This document shows positions 46,843 to 56,270 of a stretch of 64,000 bases of DNA, piece after piece (position 1 is the first letter of the stretch; the number at the start of each line of letters is the position of its first letter). The translations under genes and the position numbers were made by a program. Source of the stretch: Kineosporiaceae bacterium (GTDB taxonomy: Bacteria > Actinomycetota > Actinomycetes > Actinomycetales > Kineosporiaceae); the NCBI GenBank assembly GCA_016713225.1, contig JADJPO010000003.1, positions 62,001 to 126,000 on the forward strand. Reading direction: 5' to 3'. The notes below the pieces were generated by a model. That model was not told the origin of the DNA and searched no databases. It saw only the letters and a list, made by a program, of their open reading frames with translations.

Positions 46843-46870
46843 CCCGTTACCGCCCGTTACGACCCGTTAC
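46843..46870 (+). promoter_or_regulatory. Three decamer repeats in the gatC leader
   Basis: CCCGTTAC occurs three times at exact 10-base spacing (46843-46850, 46853-46860, 46863-46870), 22 bases upstream of the gatC ATG. One repeat per helical turn suggests a protein-binding array or a structured leader. The likely promoter lies upstream, near TAGACT (46788-46793). Confidence 0.65.
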
Positions 46871-46891
46871 CAACCATTCAGGAGTCGGTGC

Positions 46892-47188
46892 ATGTCCGCG
46901 ATCTCCCGCGAGGAGGTCTCCCACCTCGCGATGCTCGCCCGGATCGACCTCACCCCCGACGAGCTCGACCGCATGGCCGGTCAGCTCGACGTCATCCTCG
47001 ACGCGGTGGCCACCGTGCGCGAGGTGGCCGGCGAGGACGTCCCGGCGACCAGCCACCCGATGCCGCTGACCAACGTGACCCGCCCCGACGAGGTGCGCCC
47101 GAGCCTGACGCCCGAGCAGGCGCTCGCCGGCGCGCCGGAGGCGGAACAGCAGCGCTTCCGGGTGCCGCGGATCCTGGAGGAGGACTGA
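46892..47188 (+). CDS. gatC: Asp-tRNA(Asn)/Glu-tRNA(Gln) amidotransferase subunit C
   Basis: Small subunit of 98 residues that stabilises the GatA-GatB complex. It has the conserved start ISREEVSHLAMLARIDLTPDEL and the mid region VREVAGEDVPATSHPMPLTNVTRPDEVRPS. AGGAG lies eight bases before the ATG. It is first in the gatC-gatA-gatB operon; gatA starts two bases after its stop. Confidence 0.96.
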   Translation: MSAISREEVSHLAMLARIDLTPDELDRMAGQLDVILDAVATVREVAGEDVPATSHPMPLTNVTRPDEVRPSLTPEQALAGAPEAEQQRFRVPRILEED

Positions 47189-47190
47189 CC

Positions 47191-48717
47191 ATGGCCACCG
47201 AGCTCACCCACCACACCGCTGCACAGCTCGCCGAGGGTCTGCGCACCAAGCAGTACAGCGCCGTCGAGGTCACCAAGGCCCACCTGAACCGGATCGCCGA
47301 CGTGGACGGCGACGTCCACGCCTTTCTGCACATCGCCGGCAACACGGCGCTGGCCACCGCTCGTGAGGTGGACGCCGCGCTGGCCGCCGGCGAGCAGCTG
47401 CCGGCCCTCGCCGGGGTGCCGATCGCGGTCAAGGACGTGATGGCCACCCAGGGGGTACCCACGACCTGCGGCAGCGCGATCCTGAAGGGCTGGGTACCGC
47501 CGTACGACGCGACCGTCGTCCGGCGGATCAAGGACGCCCGGATGCCGATCCTGGGCAAGACCAACATGGACGAATTCGCCATGGGGTCGAGCACCGAGCA
47601 CTCCGCGTACGGCCCGACGCACAACCCGTGGGATCTCTCCCGCATCCCGGGCGGGTCGGGCGGCGGCTCGGCGGCCTCGCTGGCCGCGTTCACCGCGCCG
47701 CTGGCCACCGGCACCGACACCGGTGGGTCGATCCGTCAGCCGGCCGCCGTCACCGGCACCGTCGGGGTGAAGCCCACCTACGGTGCGGTCAGCCGCTACG
47801 GCCTGGTGGCGCTGGCCTCCAGCCTCGACCAGGCGGGCCCGTGCGCCCGCACCGTGCTGGACGCCGCGCTGCTGCACGAGGTGATGGCCGGGCACGACCC
47901 GATGGACTCCACCAGCCTGACCGGCGAGTACCCGGACGTCGTGGCCGCGGCCCGGCGCGGGGCGCTGGGCGATCTGGGCGGGGTCACCGTCGGCGTCGTC
48001 CGCGAACTGGGTGGTGAGGGCTACCAGGCCGGGGTGCGGCAGCGCTTCGACGAGGCGGTCGAGCTGCTGACCGCCGCCGGGGCCAAGGTGGTCGAGGTGA
48101 GCTGCCCGAGCTTCACCGCCGCCCTCGGGGCGTACTACCTGATCCTGCCGAGCGAGGCGAGCAGCAACCTGGCCAAGTTCGACGCCATGCGGTACGGCCT
48201 GCGGGTCTACCCCCAGGGTGTCGACGACCCGACCGCCGAGCAGGTCATGGCCGCCACCCGTGAGGTCGGGTTCGGCGACGAGGTCAAGCGCCGGATCATC
48301 CTGGGCACCTATGCCCTGTCGTCGGGGTACTACGACGCCTACTACGGCAGCGCCCAGAAGGTGCGCACGCTGATCCAGCGCGACTTCGCGGCGGCGTTCG
48401 AGGTGGCCGATGTGCTGGTGTCGCCGACCTCGCCGACCACGGCGTTCCCGTTGGGCGACAAGCTCGACGACCCGCTGTCGATGTACCTGCAGGACGTCGC
48501 GACGATCCCGGCGAACCTGGCCGGGGTGCCGGGCATGTCGGTGCCGGCCGGGTTGGCCGCCGAGGACGGGCTGCCCGTGGGGTTGCAGATCCTGGCGCCC
48601 GCCACCTGCGATGACCGGCTCTACCTGGTCGGTGCCGCCGTGGAGGCCGCCCTGACCGCCCGCTGGGGCGGGTCGCTGCTCGACCGCGCGCCGTCCCTCG
48701 ACCGAGAGGGTGTGTGA
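47191..48717 (+). CDS. gatA: Asp-tRNA(Asn)/Glu-tRNA(Gln) amidotransferase subunit A
   Basis: Glutamine-hydrolysing amidase subunit, 508 residues. It feeds ammonia to GatB for conversion of misacylated Glu-tRNA(Gln) or Asp-tRNA(Asn). The Ser-cisSer-Lys triad is Lys81 (GVPIAVKDV), Ser156 (RIPGGSGGGSA) and Ser180 (GTDTGGSIRQPA). GGAGGAGG lies shortly before the ATG. It overlaps gatB by four bases. Confidence 0.97.
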   Translation: MATELTHHTAAQLAEGLRTKQYSAVEVTKAHLNRIADVDGDVHAFLHIAGNTALATAREVDAALAAGEQLPALAGVPIAVKDVMATQGVPTTCGSAILKGWVPPYDATVVRRIKDARMPILGKTNMDEFAMGSSTEHSAYGPTHNPWDLSRIPGGSGGGSAASLAAFTAPLATGTDTGGSIRQPAAVTGTVGVKPTYGAVSRYGLVALASSLDQAGPCARTVLDAALLHEVMAGHDPMDSTSLTGEYPDVVAAARRGALGDLGGVTVGVVRELGGEGYQAGVRQRFDEAVELLTAAGAKVVEVSCPSFTAALGAYYLILPSEASSNLAKFDAMRYGLRVYPQGVDDPTAEQVMAATREVGFGDEVKRRIILGTYALSSGYYDAYYGSAQKVRTLIQRDFAAAFEVADVLVSPTSPTTAFPLGDKLDDPLSMYLQDVATIPANLAGVPGMSVPAGLAAEDGLPVGLQILAPATCDDRLYLVGAAVEAALTARWGGSLLDRAPSLDREGV

Positions 48718-50282
48718 GCCCGGTGAGCGTGACGACCACCAACGCGATGTCCGGCGCCGAGGCCGTGCTGTCCTACGACGAGGCGATGGCGGCCTTCGAC
48801 CCCGTGATGGGCCTCGAGGTGCACGTCGAGCTGAACACCGCGACCAAGATGTTCTGCGGCTGTCCGACCGGGTTCGGTGCCGAGCCGAACAGTCAGGTGT
48901 GCCCGGTCTGTCTCGGGTTACCCGGCGCGTTGCCGGTGCTCAACGCCCAGGGGCTCGAGAGCGCGATCCGGATCGGGCTGGCGCTGAACTGCTCGATCGC
49001 GAGCTGGTGCCGGTTCGCGCGCAAGAACTACTTCTACCCGGACATGCCGAAGAACTTCCAGACGTCCCAGTACGACGAGCCGATCGCGTTCAACGGGTAT
49101 CTGGACGTCGAACTGGACGATGGATCGACGTTCCGGGTCGACATCGAGCGCGCTCACATGGAGGAGGACACCGGCAAGTCCTCGCACGTCGGCGGCGCGA
49201 CCGGGCGGATCCACGGCGCCGAGTACTCGCTGGTCGACTACAACCGGGCCGGTATCCCGCTGATCGAGATCGTCACCAAGCCCCTGGTGGGGGCGGGGGT
49301 TCGGGCGCCCGAGGTGGCGCGGGCCTACGTGGCGGCGCTGCGGGACCTGTTGCGCGCATTGGGCGTCAGCGACGTCAAGATGGAGCAGGGGTCGCTGCGG
49401 TGTGACGCCAACCTGTCGCTGCGTCCACGCGTCGGAGACGACCCGAGGAGCGCCGAGCAGAACGCGGTGCCGTTCGGCACCCGCAGCGAGACCAAGAACG
49501 TCAACTCGCTGCGCAGCGTCGAGCGGGCGGTGCGCTACGAGATCACGCGGCAGGCGGCGCGGCTGACGGCGGGGGAGCGCGTCGTCCAGGAGACCCGTCA
49601 CTGGCACGAGGACACCGGGGTGACCACCTCGGGGCGGGAGAAGTCCGACGCCGAGGACTACCGCTACTTCCCCGAGCCCGATCTGGTGCCGATCGCGCCG
49701 GATGCCGCGTGGATCGAGCGGCTTCGGGCCACGTTGCCCGAGCCCCCCGTGCAGCGCCGGCGCCGGCTGCAGGCCGACTGGGGCTTCAGCGACCTCGAGA
49801 TGCGCGATGTGGTCAATGCCGGGGCGACCGAGGCCATCGAGGCCACGGTGGCGGCGGGCGCGAGCGCCGTGGCGGCGCGCAAGTGGTGGATGGGTGAGCT
49901 GGCCCGCCAGGCCAACACCCGGGGCGTCGAGCTGAGTGAGTTGGCGATCACGCCGGCCCAGGTCGGCGAGCTGCAGGGGTTGGTGGACGCCGGCACGCTC
50001 AACGACGCGCTCGCCCGGCAGGTGCTGGACGGCGTCCTGGCCGGCGAGGGTTCGCCGGCCGAGGTGGTCGCCGCCCGTGGGCTCGAGATGGTCTCGGACG
50101 AGGGTGCGCTGATCGCTGCGGTCGAGGCGGCCATCGCGGCCAACGCCGAGGTCGCCGACAAGGTGCGCGGCGGCAAGGTGGCCGCGGTCGGGGCGCTGGT
50201 GGGTGCGGTCATGAAGCAGATGCGCGGCCAGGCCGATGCGGCTCGGGTGCGGGAGTTGCTGGTGGAGCGGCTGACGAGCTGA
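48714..50282 (+). CDS. gatB: Asp-tRNA(Asn)/Glu-tRNA(Gln) amidotransferase subunit B
   Basis: tRNA-binding and kinase subunit, 522 residues. The cradle domain starts FDPVMGLEVHVELNTATKMFC and includes metal-binding cysteines (CGCPTGF, CPVCLGLPG), KNYFYPDMPKNFQ and RAGIPLIEIVT. The C-terminal YqeY-like tail domain ends GALVGAVMKQMRGQADAARV. The GTG overlaps the gatA stop; an in-frame GTG nine bases later is an alternative. Confidence 0.97.
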   Translation: MSPVSVTTTNAMSGAEAVLSYDEAMAAFDPVMGLEVHVELNTATKMFCGCPTGFGAEPNSQVCPVCLGLPGALPVLNAQGLESAIRIGLALNCSIASWCRFARKNYFYPDMPKNFQTSQYDEPIAFNGYLDVELDDGSTFRVDIERAHMEEDTGKSSHVGGATGRIHGAEYSLVDYNRAGIPLIEIVTKPLVGAGVRAPEVARAYVAALRDLLRALGVSDVKMEQGSLRCDANLSLRPRVGDDPRSAEQNAVPFGTRSETKNVNSLRSVERAVRYEITRQAARLTAGERVVQETRHWHEDTGVTTSGREKSDAEDYRYFPEPDLVPIAPDAAWIERLRATLPEPPVQRRRRLQADWGFSDLEMRDVVNAGATEAIEATVAAGASAVAARKWWMGELARQANTRGVELSELAITPAQVGELQGLVDAGTLNDALARQVLDGVLAGEGSPAEVVAARGLEMVSDEGALIAAVEAAIAANAEVADKVRGGKVAAVGALVGAVMKQMRGQADAARVRELLVERLTS

Positions 50283-50301
50283 CGTCTGTCAGTCTGGTCG
50301 G

Positions 50302-51939
50302 TCAGCCCTGGGCCGCCAGGTCGGGTCGGTAGAGCACGAACTGTCCTCGCCCGAGTCGTTTGGCCTCGTAGAGGGCCAGATCGGCATGGGTGAGCGCCTC
50401 TGTCGTGCTCTCGCCGGGCCGGATCCTGGTCACGCCGATGCTCGCCGAAGGCGTGATCGAGGTGCCGGCGAGGCGGATCGGGCGTCGGATCGCGTTCAGC
50501 ACCCGGGTGGCGACATCGACGATCTGGTCGTGGTCCGACGGCACGGCCAGGACGACGAACTCGTCGCCACCCAGGCGGGCCACCAGGCTCTCGCTGCCTG
50601 CGGCCTCCCGCAGTCGGGCGGCGGTGGCCACCAGCAGGTCATCGCCGGCCAGGTGCCCATGAGTGTCGTTCGTCGACTTGAAGTGGTCGAGATCGACGTA
50701 GAGCAGGCAGCCGTAGCCGGCCGACGCGTCATGGGCATGCTCGTGGGTGCGGTCGTACCCGTGCAGTGCGGCCACGGCCAGGTTGTGGTCCAAGGCGGTC
50801 AGGAAGGCCGCTCGGTTCGCCAGGCCGGTGAGGGCATCGTGGGAGGCCTGATGCCGGGCCTGGGCCAAGGCGGCATGCAGCCTGTTCACGGTGCGTGCGT
50901 CCTGCACGGCCAGGCCGGCGTGCTCGGCCAGCGTGACGGCCAGGGCCGTGTCGAGCTCGGCGAAGCGATGCCCCGGGGTACGTGACCCGAGCACCAGGTG
51001 GCCGATCGTCAGGGCGCCCTGGCGTACGGGGACGGCGACCACGGCGCACACTCTGGGCTCGCCGAGCTGGGCAGCCTCGGGCCGATCCCCGAAAGCGTTG
51101 TCCACCAGCGGTTCACCGGCCTCCTCGGCATGTCGTCCGATGCCCAGGGGGTCGTGTGAAGGGGTCATGCGATCGCGCGAGGCGGGGTCGAGCCCCGAGG
51201 CGGACACCAGCGAGGCGGGGGCGTGGGACTGAGAGTCGACGTCCGCCTGCACGCGCAGCAGGGCGACGTCGCACTCCAGCAGTTCGCACGCGGTGGTCGT
51301 GATCGCGTCGAGTACCTGGGTGAGGTGGCTGCGGGCGGCGATGGCCCGCTGGATGCGTGAGAACCGCTCGAGGGTGAGCTGCCGTTGCTCCCGTACTCGG
51401 ATCAACAGGTCGGTCACCTGTCGGGTGGTCAGTTCGCTGCTCTCGCGAGCCGTGCGCTCGGCCTCGAGGGTCGACAGCACGTCGAGCGTCAAGCCCAGCA
51501 CGTTGGCCATGGCGGCGATCATGCCCCGTTCCCCGGGACCGAACGAGCCGCTGCCGCGGGCCACCAGCAGATGGGCACCGTCGATCCGGCCCATCTCGGC
51601 GCAGGCCACGTCGCCCGGGCCGCAACCCGGGATGTCGATCCGCGTGGTGGGGTCGGTGCACGCGGCCAGCAGTTGCGCCATCGGGACTGGTCGGCGGCCG
51701 AAGCCGATGCAGCTGCGCACCCGGCCGCCGATCACGACGGCGCCGACCTCCGAGTCGGTGGCCGCGGCCGCGGCCTCGGCGGCGGTCTGCAGGGCTGTGG
51801 CCTCGTCGCGGCAGGCCGAGACCGTGCCGAGGAAGGCCACCAGGTGCTGGGTGGTCCAGGACGTCGGGGAGAGGTGTGAACTCCCCTGCCCCGGACGGCG
51901 CGCCTGGGGGATGCGGGTCTGGGTGAGCGGGCCGGTCAT
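50302..51939 (-). CDS. GAF-GAF-GGDEF diguanylate cyclase
   Basis: The product is 545 residues and cytosolic. Two GAF-like sensor regions (about 30-165 and 200-360) are joined by a helical linker. They are followed by a GGDEF domain with DALTGLANRAAF, LYVDLDHFKSTNDTHGH and the intact active-site motif LGGDEF, so it should make cyclic di-GMP. It shares four bases with the stop of the FIST-domain gene, which points to one signalling unit. It converges on gatB. Confidence 0.9.
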   Translation of the reverse strand: MTGPLTQTRIPQARRPGQGSSHLSPTSWTTQHLVAFLGTVSACRDEATALQTAAEAAAAATDSEVGAVVIGGRVRSCIGFGRRPVPMAQLLAACTDPTTRIDIPGCGPGDVACAEMGRIDGAHLLVARGSGSFGPGERGMIAAMANVLGLTLDVLSTLEAERTARESSELTTRQVTDLLIRVREQRQLTLERFSRIQRAIAARSHLTQVLDAITTTACELLECDVALLRVQADVDSQSHAPASLVSASGLDPASRDRMTPSHDPLGIGRHAEEAGEPLVDNAFGDRPEAAQLGEPRVCAVVAVPVRQGALTIGHLVLGSRTPGHRFAELDTALAVTLAEHAGLAVQDARTVNRLHAALAQARHQASHDALTGLANRAAFLTALDHNLAVAALHGYDRTHEHAHDASAGYGCLLYVDLDHFKSTNDTHGHLAGDDLLVATAARLREAAGSESLVARLGGDEFVVLAVPSDHDQIVDVATRVLNAIRRPIRLAGTSITPSASIGVTRIRPGESTTEALTHADLALYEAKRLGRGQFVLYRPDLAAQG

Positions 51940-53183
51940 GCGAACGCCAGGACGACGAGGGTCTGGTTGTGGAACCCGTTGAGCCCGTGGGTTCGGGCGA
52001 TCTCGCCGTAGGTGTAGAAGCCGATCATCGGAGCTGCATCGGTGTGTCGCACGATCTCGTCGACCTCGTCGGTCACGGCCTCGCCGAGGGCCGCACGACG
52101 AGCGATGCAGTCGAAGGCGATCACTCCCTTGGCCGGCTGGCCGTCCAACTGCTCGACGGCAATCCGGCAGGCCTCGCCGGAGGCATCGAGCACCTCGTGG
52201 GTACCGCCTTCCATGATCCAGGTCAGCCCACCCTGGGGCACCGGGGCGACCAGGTTGAGGCATCGGGTCTCGAAGTCGGCGCCGGTCACGAACCGCACCA
52301 GGTCGTGACCTCGTCCGGGGATGCCGAGCGGATGGTGCAGCGCGAATCGGGTGAAGGCGGCAGGTGACTCGCGGACCTCTGCCGGGGCGTTGATCGCGCG
52401 CAGATAGGCGTCCAGGGCTGGTTCGTCGTCCAGGGTGTGCACGGTGGGACCGCTCGAGCCGGTGACCACGAGCGCCTCGCCGGTGCGCGTCCAGCCATGG
52501 CGTACCCCGACCCCGAGCGGCGCGTCGCTGCGCAGTCGGACGCCGACCACGCTGTCGGTGAGCACGAGGTCGCCCTGCGGGGTCGAGACCAGCTGAGTGG
52601 TCGACTGCATGGCCAGGTCGTCGCCGGCGCAGCCGCCGACGAGCCGGATCGCGGCGCCGGTGACCCGATAGACACCGGTGACCATGGCCTGCTGGTCGCC
52701 CGACAGACCGTCGGAGAGCAAGATCACGATCTCGTGTGCGCGCGCGTCTGCGTCCTCGGGCGCCGCCGACTCTGCCGTCTCGGAGGCCTCCGGCGCGAGG
52801 GGGAACAGGTGCTCGGCAACGGCCTGGCCGGTGCCGGCGGAGTCCGCGCTCAAGCCCTGGGCATAGGCGAGGTCGATCGCGAATCCGTTGCCACCGAGCA
52901 TCATGAGAGCCACGGTGGCGTTGTGGCTGCCCTCGGCCGTGATCTCACCAGCCGTGGTGCAGCCGGCCAGCCGGGTGGCGGGCGGTAGCAGCTCACGCAG
53001 GACCTCGGCCACCGTGGTCAGGTCGTGCGCGGCCGTGGCGAAGACGATCACCAGGGCTGGGTCGTCGTCCGATGGTGTCCGACCGGACAGTGCCTGGTGA
53101 GCCGCCCTGCGCGTGGCCTCGGCGGCGCCGGACAGGCTGGAATGGCCGATCGTGCACCATCGACGCGAGGTGGAGGTCGTCAC
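51936..53183 (-). CDS. FIST-domain sensory protein
   Basis: The product is 415 residues with FIST-N (about 40-230; RLAGCTTAGEI, GGCAGDDLAM) and FIST-C (about 240-400; DEPALDAYL, GMR-like HEVLDASGEAC, APMIGFYTYGEIARTHGLNGFHNQT) domains. FIST domains bind small ligands, possibly amino acids, in signal-transduction proteins. It has no output domain, but its gene overlaps a diguanylate cyclase gene by four bases. The GTG at 53183 is the only suitable start, and the 54 bases to the divergent dehydrogenase gene hold both promoters. Confidence 0.88.
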   Translation of the reverse strand: MTTSTSRRWCTIGHSSLSGAAEATRRAAHQALSGRTPSDDDPALVIVFATAAHDLTTVAEVLRELLPPATRLAGCTTAGEITAEGSHNATVALMMLGGNGFAIDLAYAQGLSADSAGTGQAVAEHLFPLAPEASETAESAAPEDADARAHEIVILLSDGLSGDQQAMVTGVYRVTGAAIRLVGGCAGDDLAMQSTTQLVSTPQGDLVLTDSVVGVRLRSDAPLGVGVRHGWTRTGEALVVTGSSGPTVHTLDDEPALDAYLRAINAPAEVRESPAAFTRFALHHPLGIPGRGHDLVRFVTGADFETRCLNLVAPVPQGGLTWIMEGGTHEVLDASGEACRIAVEQLDGQPAKGVIAFDCIARRAALGEAVTDEVDEIVRHTDAAPMIGFYTYGEIARTHGLNGFHNQTLVVLAFA

Positions 53184-53225
53184 GAGGTCTGCTTCGGCTT
53201 CCCAGCATTCGATCTTGATGACGCC

Positions 53226-53240
53226 TAAGGTCTTGGCATG
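53226..53240 (+). promoter_or_regulatory. Candidate leaderless promoter of the dehydrogenase gene
   Basis: TAAGGT (53226-53231) ends 6 bases before the ATG at 53238, with no ribosome-binding site. It has the same spacing as at other genes in the window. Confidence 0.45.
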
Positions 53241-54230
53241 AATCAGCCTCCCGATCTGGACCGTTTCGTCGTGGTTCCCGAGGTTTGGCCCGCCACGGCG
53301 AGGCCGGTCGTCACCGTGCCGGACGAACGGTGGCTCGACCTGTGGCCGGCGGGTTCGGCGCCGGCGGAGCTGGTGCTCTGGAGCATGAGCGAGCCGTACC
53401 CGTCGGGTCTGGAGCCGCCGTCGGTCGTCGTGCTGCCGTACATGGGCAAGGCGTCGGTGATGCATCGGCTCGAGGCGTTGCCCTCGGTGCAGGTGGTGCA
53501 GTTGCTGTCCGCGGGGTACGAGGCGGTGCTGCCCTTGGTGCCGCCGGGGGTGACGCTGGCCAACGCCGCGGGCGTGCACGACACCTCCACCGCCGAGCTG
53601 GCTGTCGCCCTGACCGTGTCGGTGCTGCGCGGGATCGGCGAGTTCGCGCGAGCACAGACCGAGGGACGGTGGCTCGGTGGCACTCGCCCGGCTCTGGCCG
53701 ACCGGCGGGTGTTGCTGATCGGTGTCGGCAACGTGGGTGAGGCGATCGCCGATCGGTTGGCTCCGTTCGAGGTGAGCATCACGCGCGTGGGTAGCCGGGC
53801 GCGGGACGACGAGCGCGGCCACGTGCACGGGGTGCACGAGCTCGCGGCGTTGCTGCCGGAGCACGAGGTGGTGATCCTGGCCTGTCCACTCACCGAGGCG
53901 ACGCGCGGTCTGGTGGACGCGGCGTTCTTGGCGAGCATGCCGGACGGTGGGTTGCTGGTGAACGTGGCGCGGGGGCCCGTCGTGGTGACCGATGCCCTGG
54001 TCGAGGCCCTGGCGGACGGCCGGCTGTACGCGGCGCTGGATGTCACCGATCCCGAGCCGTTGCCCGCCGATCACCCGTTGTGGCGCAGCCCCAACACGCT
54101 GATCAGCCCTCACGTGGGTGGCGACACCACGGCCTTTCCGCCTCGCGCGCGGGCGCTGCTGCGCGACCAGGTGGAACGCTTCGCCGCCGGACGCCCACTG
54201 GTCAACATCGTCGCCGGGCCGGTGCGGTAG
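53238..54230 (+). CDS. D-2-hydroxyacid dehydrogenase, NAD(P)-dependent
   Basis: The product is 330 residues. The NAD-binding fold has RRVLLIGVGNVGEAIADRL. The signature LLPEHEVVILACPLTEATRGLVDA follows, then LLVNVARGPVVVTDALVEAL with the catalytic Arg, and the Glu/His pair in DVTDPEPLPADHPLW and ISPHVGG. The substrate is unknown: glyoxylate, phosphoglycerate-like and hydroxypyruvate reductases share this layout, but an ACT domain is absent, so it is not SerA. It stands alone, divergent from the FIST gene. Confidence 0.88.
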   Translation: MNQPPDLDRFVVVPEVWPATARPVVTVPDERWLDLWPAGSAPAELVLWSMSEPYPSGLEPPSVVVLPYMGKASVMHRLEALPSVQVVQLLSAGYEAVLPLVPPGVTLANAAGVHDTSTAELAVALTVSVLRGIGEFARAQTEGRWLGGTRPALADRRVLLIGVGNVGEAIADRLAPFEVSITRVGSRARDDERGHVHGVHELAALLPEHEVVILACPLTEATRGLVDAAFLASMPDGGLLVNVARGPVVVTDALVEALADGRLYAALDVTDPEPLPADHPLWRSPNTLISPHVGGDTTAFPPRARALLRDQVERFAAGRPLVNIVAGPVR

Positions 54231-54265
54231 CCCGCCGTTCGTCTGTTCACTGCTCATCGTCGGTC

Positions 54266-54301
54266 CCCTTCACGACGCATCAGCCCTTCACGACGCATCA
54301 G
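54266..54301. repeat. 18-bp tandem duplication over the HNH gene stop
   Basis: CCCTTCACGACGCATCAG is repeated head to tail at 54266-54283 and 54284-54301. The second unit contains the stop codon of the minus-strand HNH gene. The spacing is an exact multiple of three, so a further unit would not shift the frame. Confidence 0.8.
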
Positions 54302-56270
54302 GGTGGGTCCTGTTCGGTGGGATGAGGTCCGAGACCGCTGGCCTGCGGAGGTTGGTTGTTCGATCGGCCTTGATCGAGGTCGAGTGCGAGTTGGTCGCCG
54401 AGGTGCCGGGCGAGGGCGCAGGCGCGGGCCTCGTCGTCGTGGAGGGTGTTGCGGACGGGTCGTTGGTGGGGGTCGATCCAGGGTGGGGGGATGACCCAGG
54501 GCACGCCGTTGATCATGGTGATGGTCCAGATCCCGGCGTGGACGGCGGTGTGGTCGCGTGCGCACGTCAACGCCATCGCCTCGACGTCGGTCAACCCGCC
54601 CTCGGCCCAGGGCGTGACGTGGTGGACGTCGCACCAGTCCGGTGGCGCGGTGCAGCCGGGGATGATGCAGCCGCGGTCTCGGGCGAACACGGCGCGGCGT
54701 TGGGCGGGGGTGGCCAGGCGTTGGGCTCGGCCCTGGGCCAGGACGGCTCCGTCGCCGTCCAGGATGGTGGGGGAGATCAGGCTCTGGCAGAGCATCTGGG
54801 CCAGGACGTGGCGGGGTAGGGGTCCGCCGCCGGGTCCGAGGTCGCTGCCGAGTCCGGTGCCGGGGGCGGGTGCGGGGTGGAGGGCGGCGGTGAGTTGGTC
54901 GAGGGTGGCGATCAGCGAGATGTGCACGCCGGTGGACGGTGGCGGGGTGGGCGTGCGCCGGGTAGTGAGTGGGGCGGCCTGGCTGGTAGTGGTGGTCCGT
55001 CCAGCGGTCGCTGAGCCGTCGTCTTCGCCGCTACCGCTGTCGTTGCCGTTGACGTCGTCGCGGCCGCCGCTTCCGATGTCGTCGCCGCTGCTGGTGTCGT
55101 TGGCGGGGCTGGCGGTGGTGGCTGTCGGGGTGTGGTTGTCGCTGGGCGCTGCAGCCTCGGCGGATGGATCTCCCTCGCTGCCACTGCCGCTGCCGCTACC
55201 GGTGTCTGCGTCGGGGTCGGTGCCGCGGTGCAGGGCAAGACGGGCCAGCTGGGTCAAGGCGTCAGCCCGGCGTTGCGCCGCGGTGCGGGGATCACGCAGC
55301 GGCAGTTCACCTTGCACCTGCCCGTCCTCACCAGCCGCAGCGTCCGCGGTGTCGGTGGTCGTGCTGGCCTTGGTGGGTTTGCTCAACGCGTGGATCACGT
55401 TCCGGACGATCAACCCGTCCGCGGGCGAGAGCGCGAACCGGCCGATGAGCATGCCGTTGGCGTCGGTGCCCAGGTGCAGGTACCGCTTCTCGTGGGCTTT
55501 CGGGTCGAACCCCTGGCCGGGGTTCAACGCCTCTTCGAGTTGGGTGCACAGCCGCCGGAACACGTGTGGGGCGTGCTTGCGGGCCATCTCGGCCAGGAAC
55601 TCGTCCACCCGCTGGACCCCGGAGATCCCGTCCGGGTCGATGTGGGTGAGCACGTCCTTGTCGATGCGCCCCAGGCACCCGGTGGCATGATCGACATGAC
55701 GACGCGAGATGTCCCCGGCCGCCAGCGCCGCACCGACTTCGGGTAACCCCAACGTGGCGGCGCCGTCCGGACCCAATCCGTCGGTTCCGGTGTCGACGCC
55801 GACCCCGGCGCCGTCCTGGTCCAGGGCACGGGCGGCGGCGACGTCGCGGGCCGCGGTGCCGGGATCGATGCGCAGCGCATGGACCAGGAACGTGGCGGCG
55901 ACCTTGCCGGGTGCGCAGGTCGGCATCGCTTCCGGCCGGTCATCCACCGCCCGCACCAGGTGCAGTACCGCGGCCTCGACCTGGTTGGCGACCCGGTGGG
56001 CCGCGATGAGCGCGTCGCGCAGCTCGCCGTCCGACAGCGTCAGGGTGGGCGCGGTCTGCAGGGGGCGGACCTGAGCCGAGACCGCATCCAGCACGGCGGC
56101 CACCGGGCAGGCACCCAACCCGAGCGCTCCGGCGTCGCCGTCCGAGATACCGGGCAGATCACTGTTCCTGGGCAGATCACTGTTCCTGGGCTGGGCAGAC
56201 CACTGTCCCCGGGAGCACTGTTCCCGGCGGCGGGCTCGCCGTCCGGGGTGGGGGTCTGCTCCGGGTCCAT
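54298..56270 (-). pseudogene. DUF222-HNH endonuclease family protein with an N-terminal frameshift
   Basis: The DUF222 part (about residues 60-300) is followed by a long Ser/Gly/Asp-rich linker and a C-terminal HNH nuclease domain. The HNH part has RGCIIPGCTAPPDWCDVHHVTPWAEGGLT, with the CxxC zinc ligands and the His-His pair. This family is multicopy in actinobacteria and its function is unknown. The uninterrupted frame opens only at a TTG (56118). The likely true start, ATG at 56270 with TAGTGT 7 bases upstream, encodes MDPEQTPTPDGEPAAGNS in another frame. That frame joins at the 18-base repeats (56152-56210), where a 5-base linker breaks the phase. It may be an error or a real defect. Confidence 0.8.
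56152..56210. repeat. 18-bp tandem repeats in the HNH gene 5' region
   Basis: GGGCAGATCACTGTTCCT is at 56152-56169 and 56170-56187. A degenerate third unit lies at 56193-56210 after a 5-base linker. The two perfect units keep frame and the linker does not. The encoded repeat is RNSDLP-like. Confidence 0.8.
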
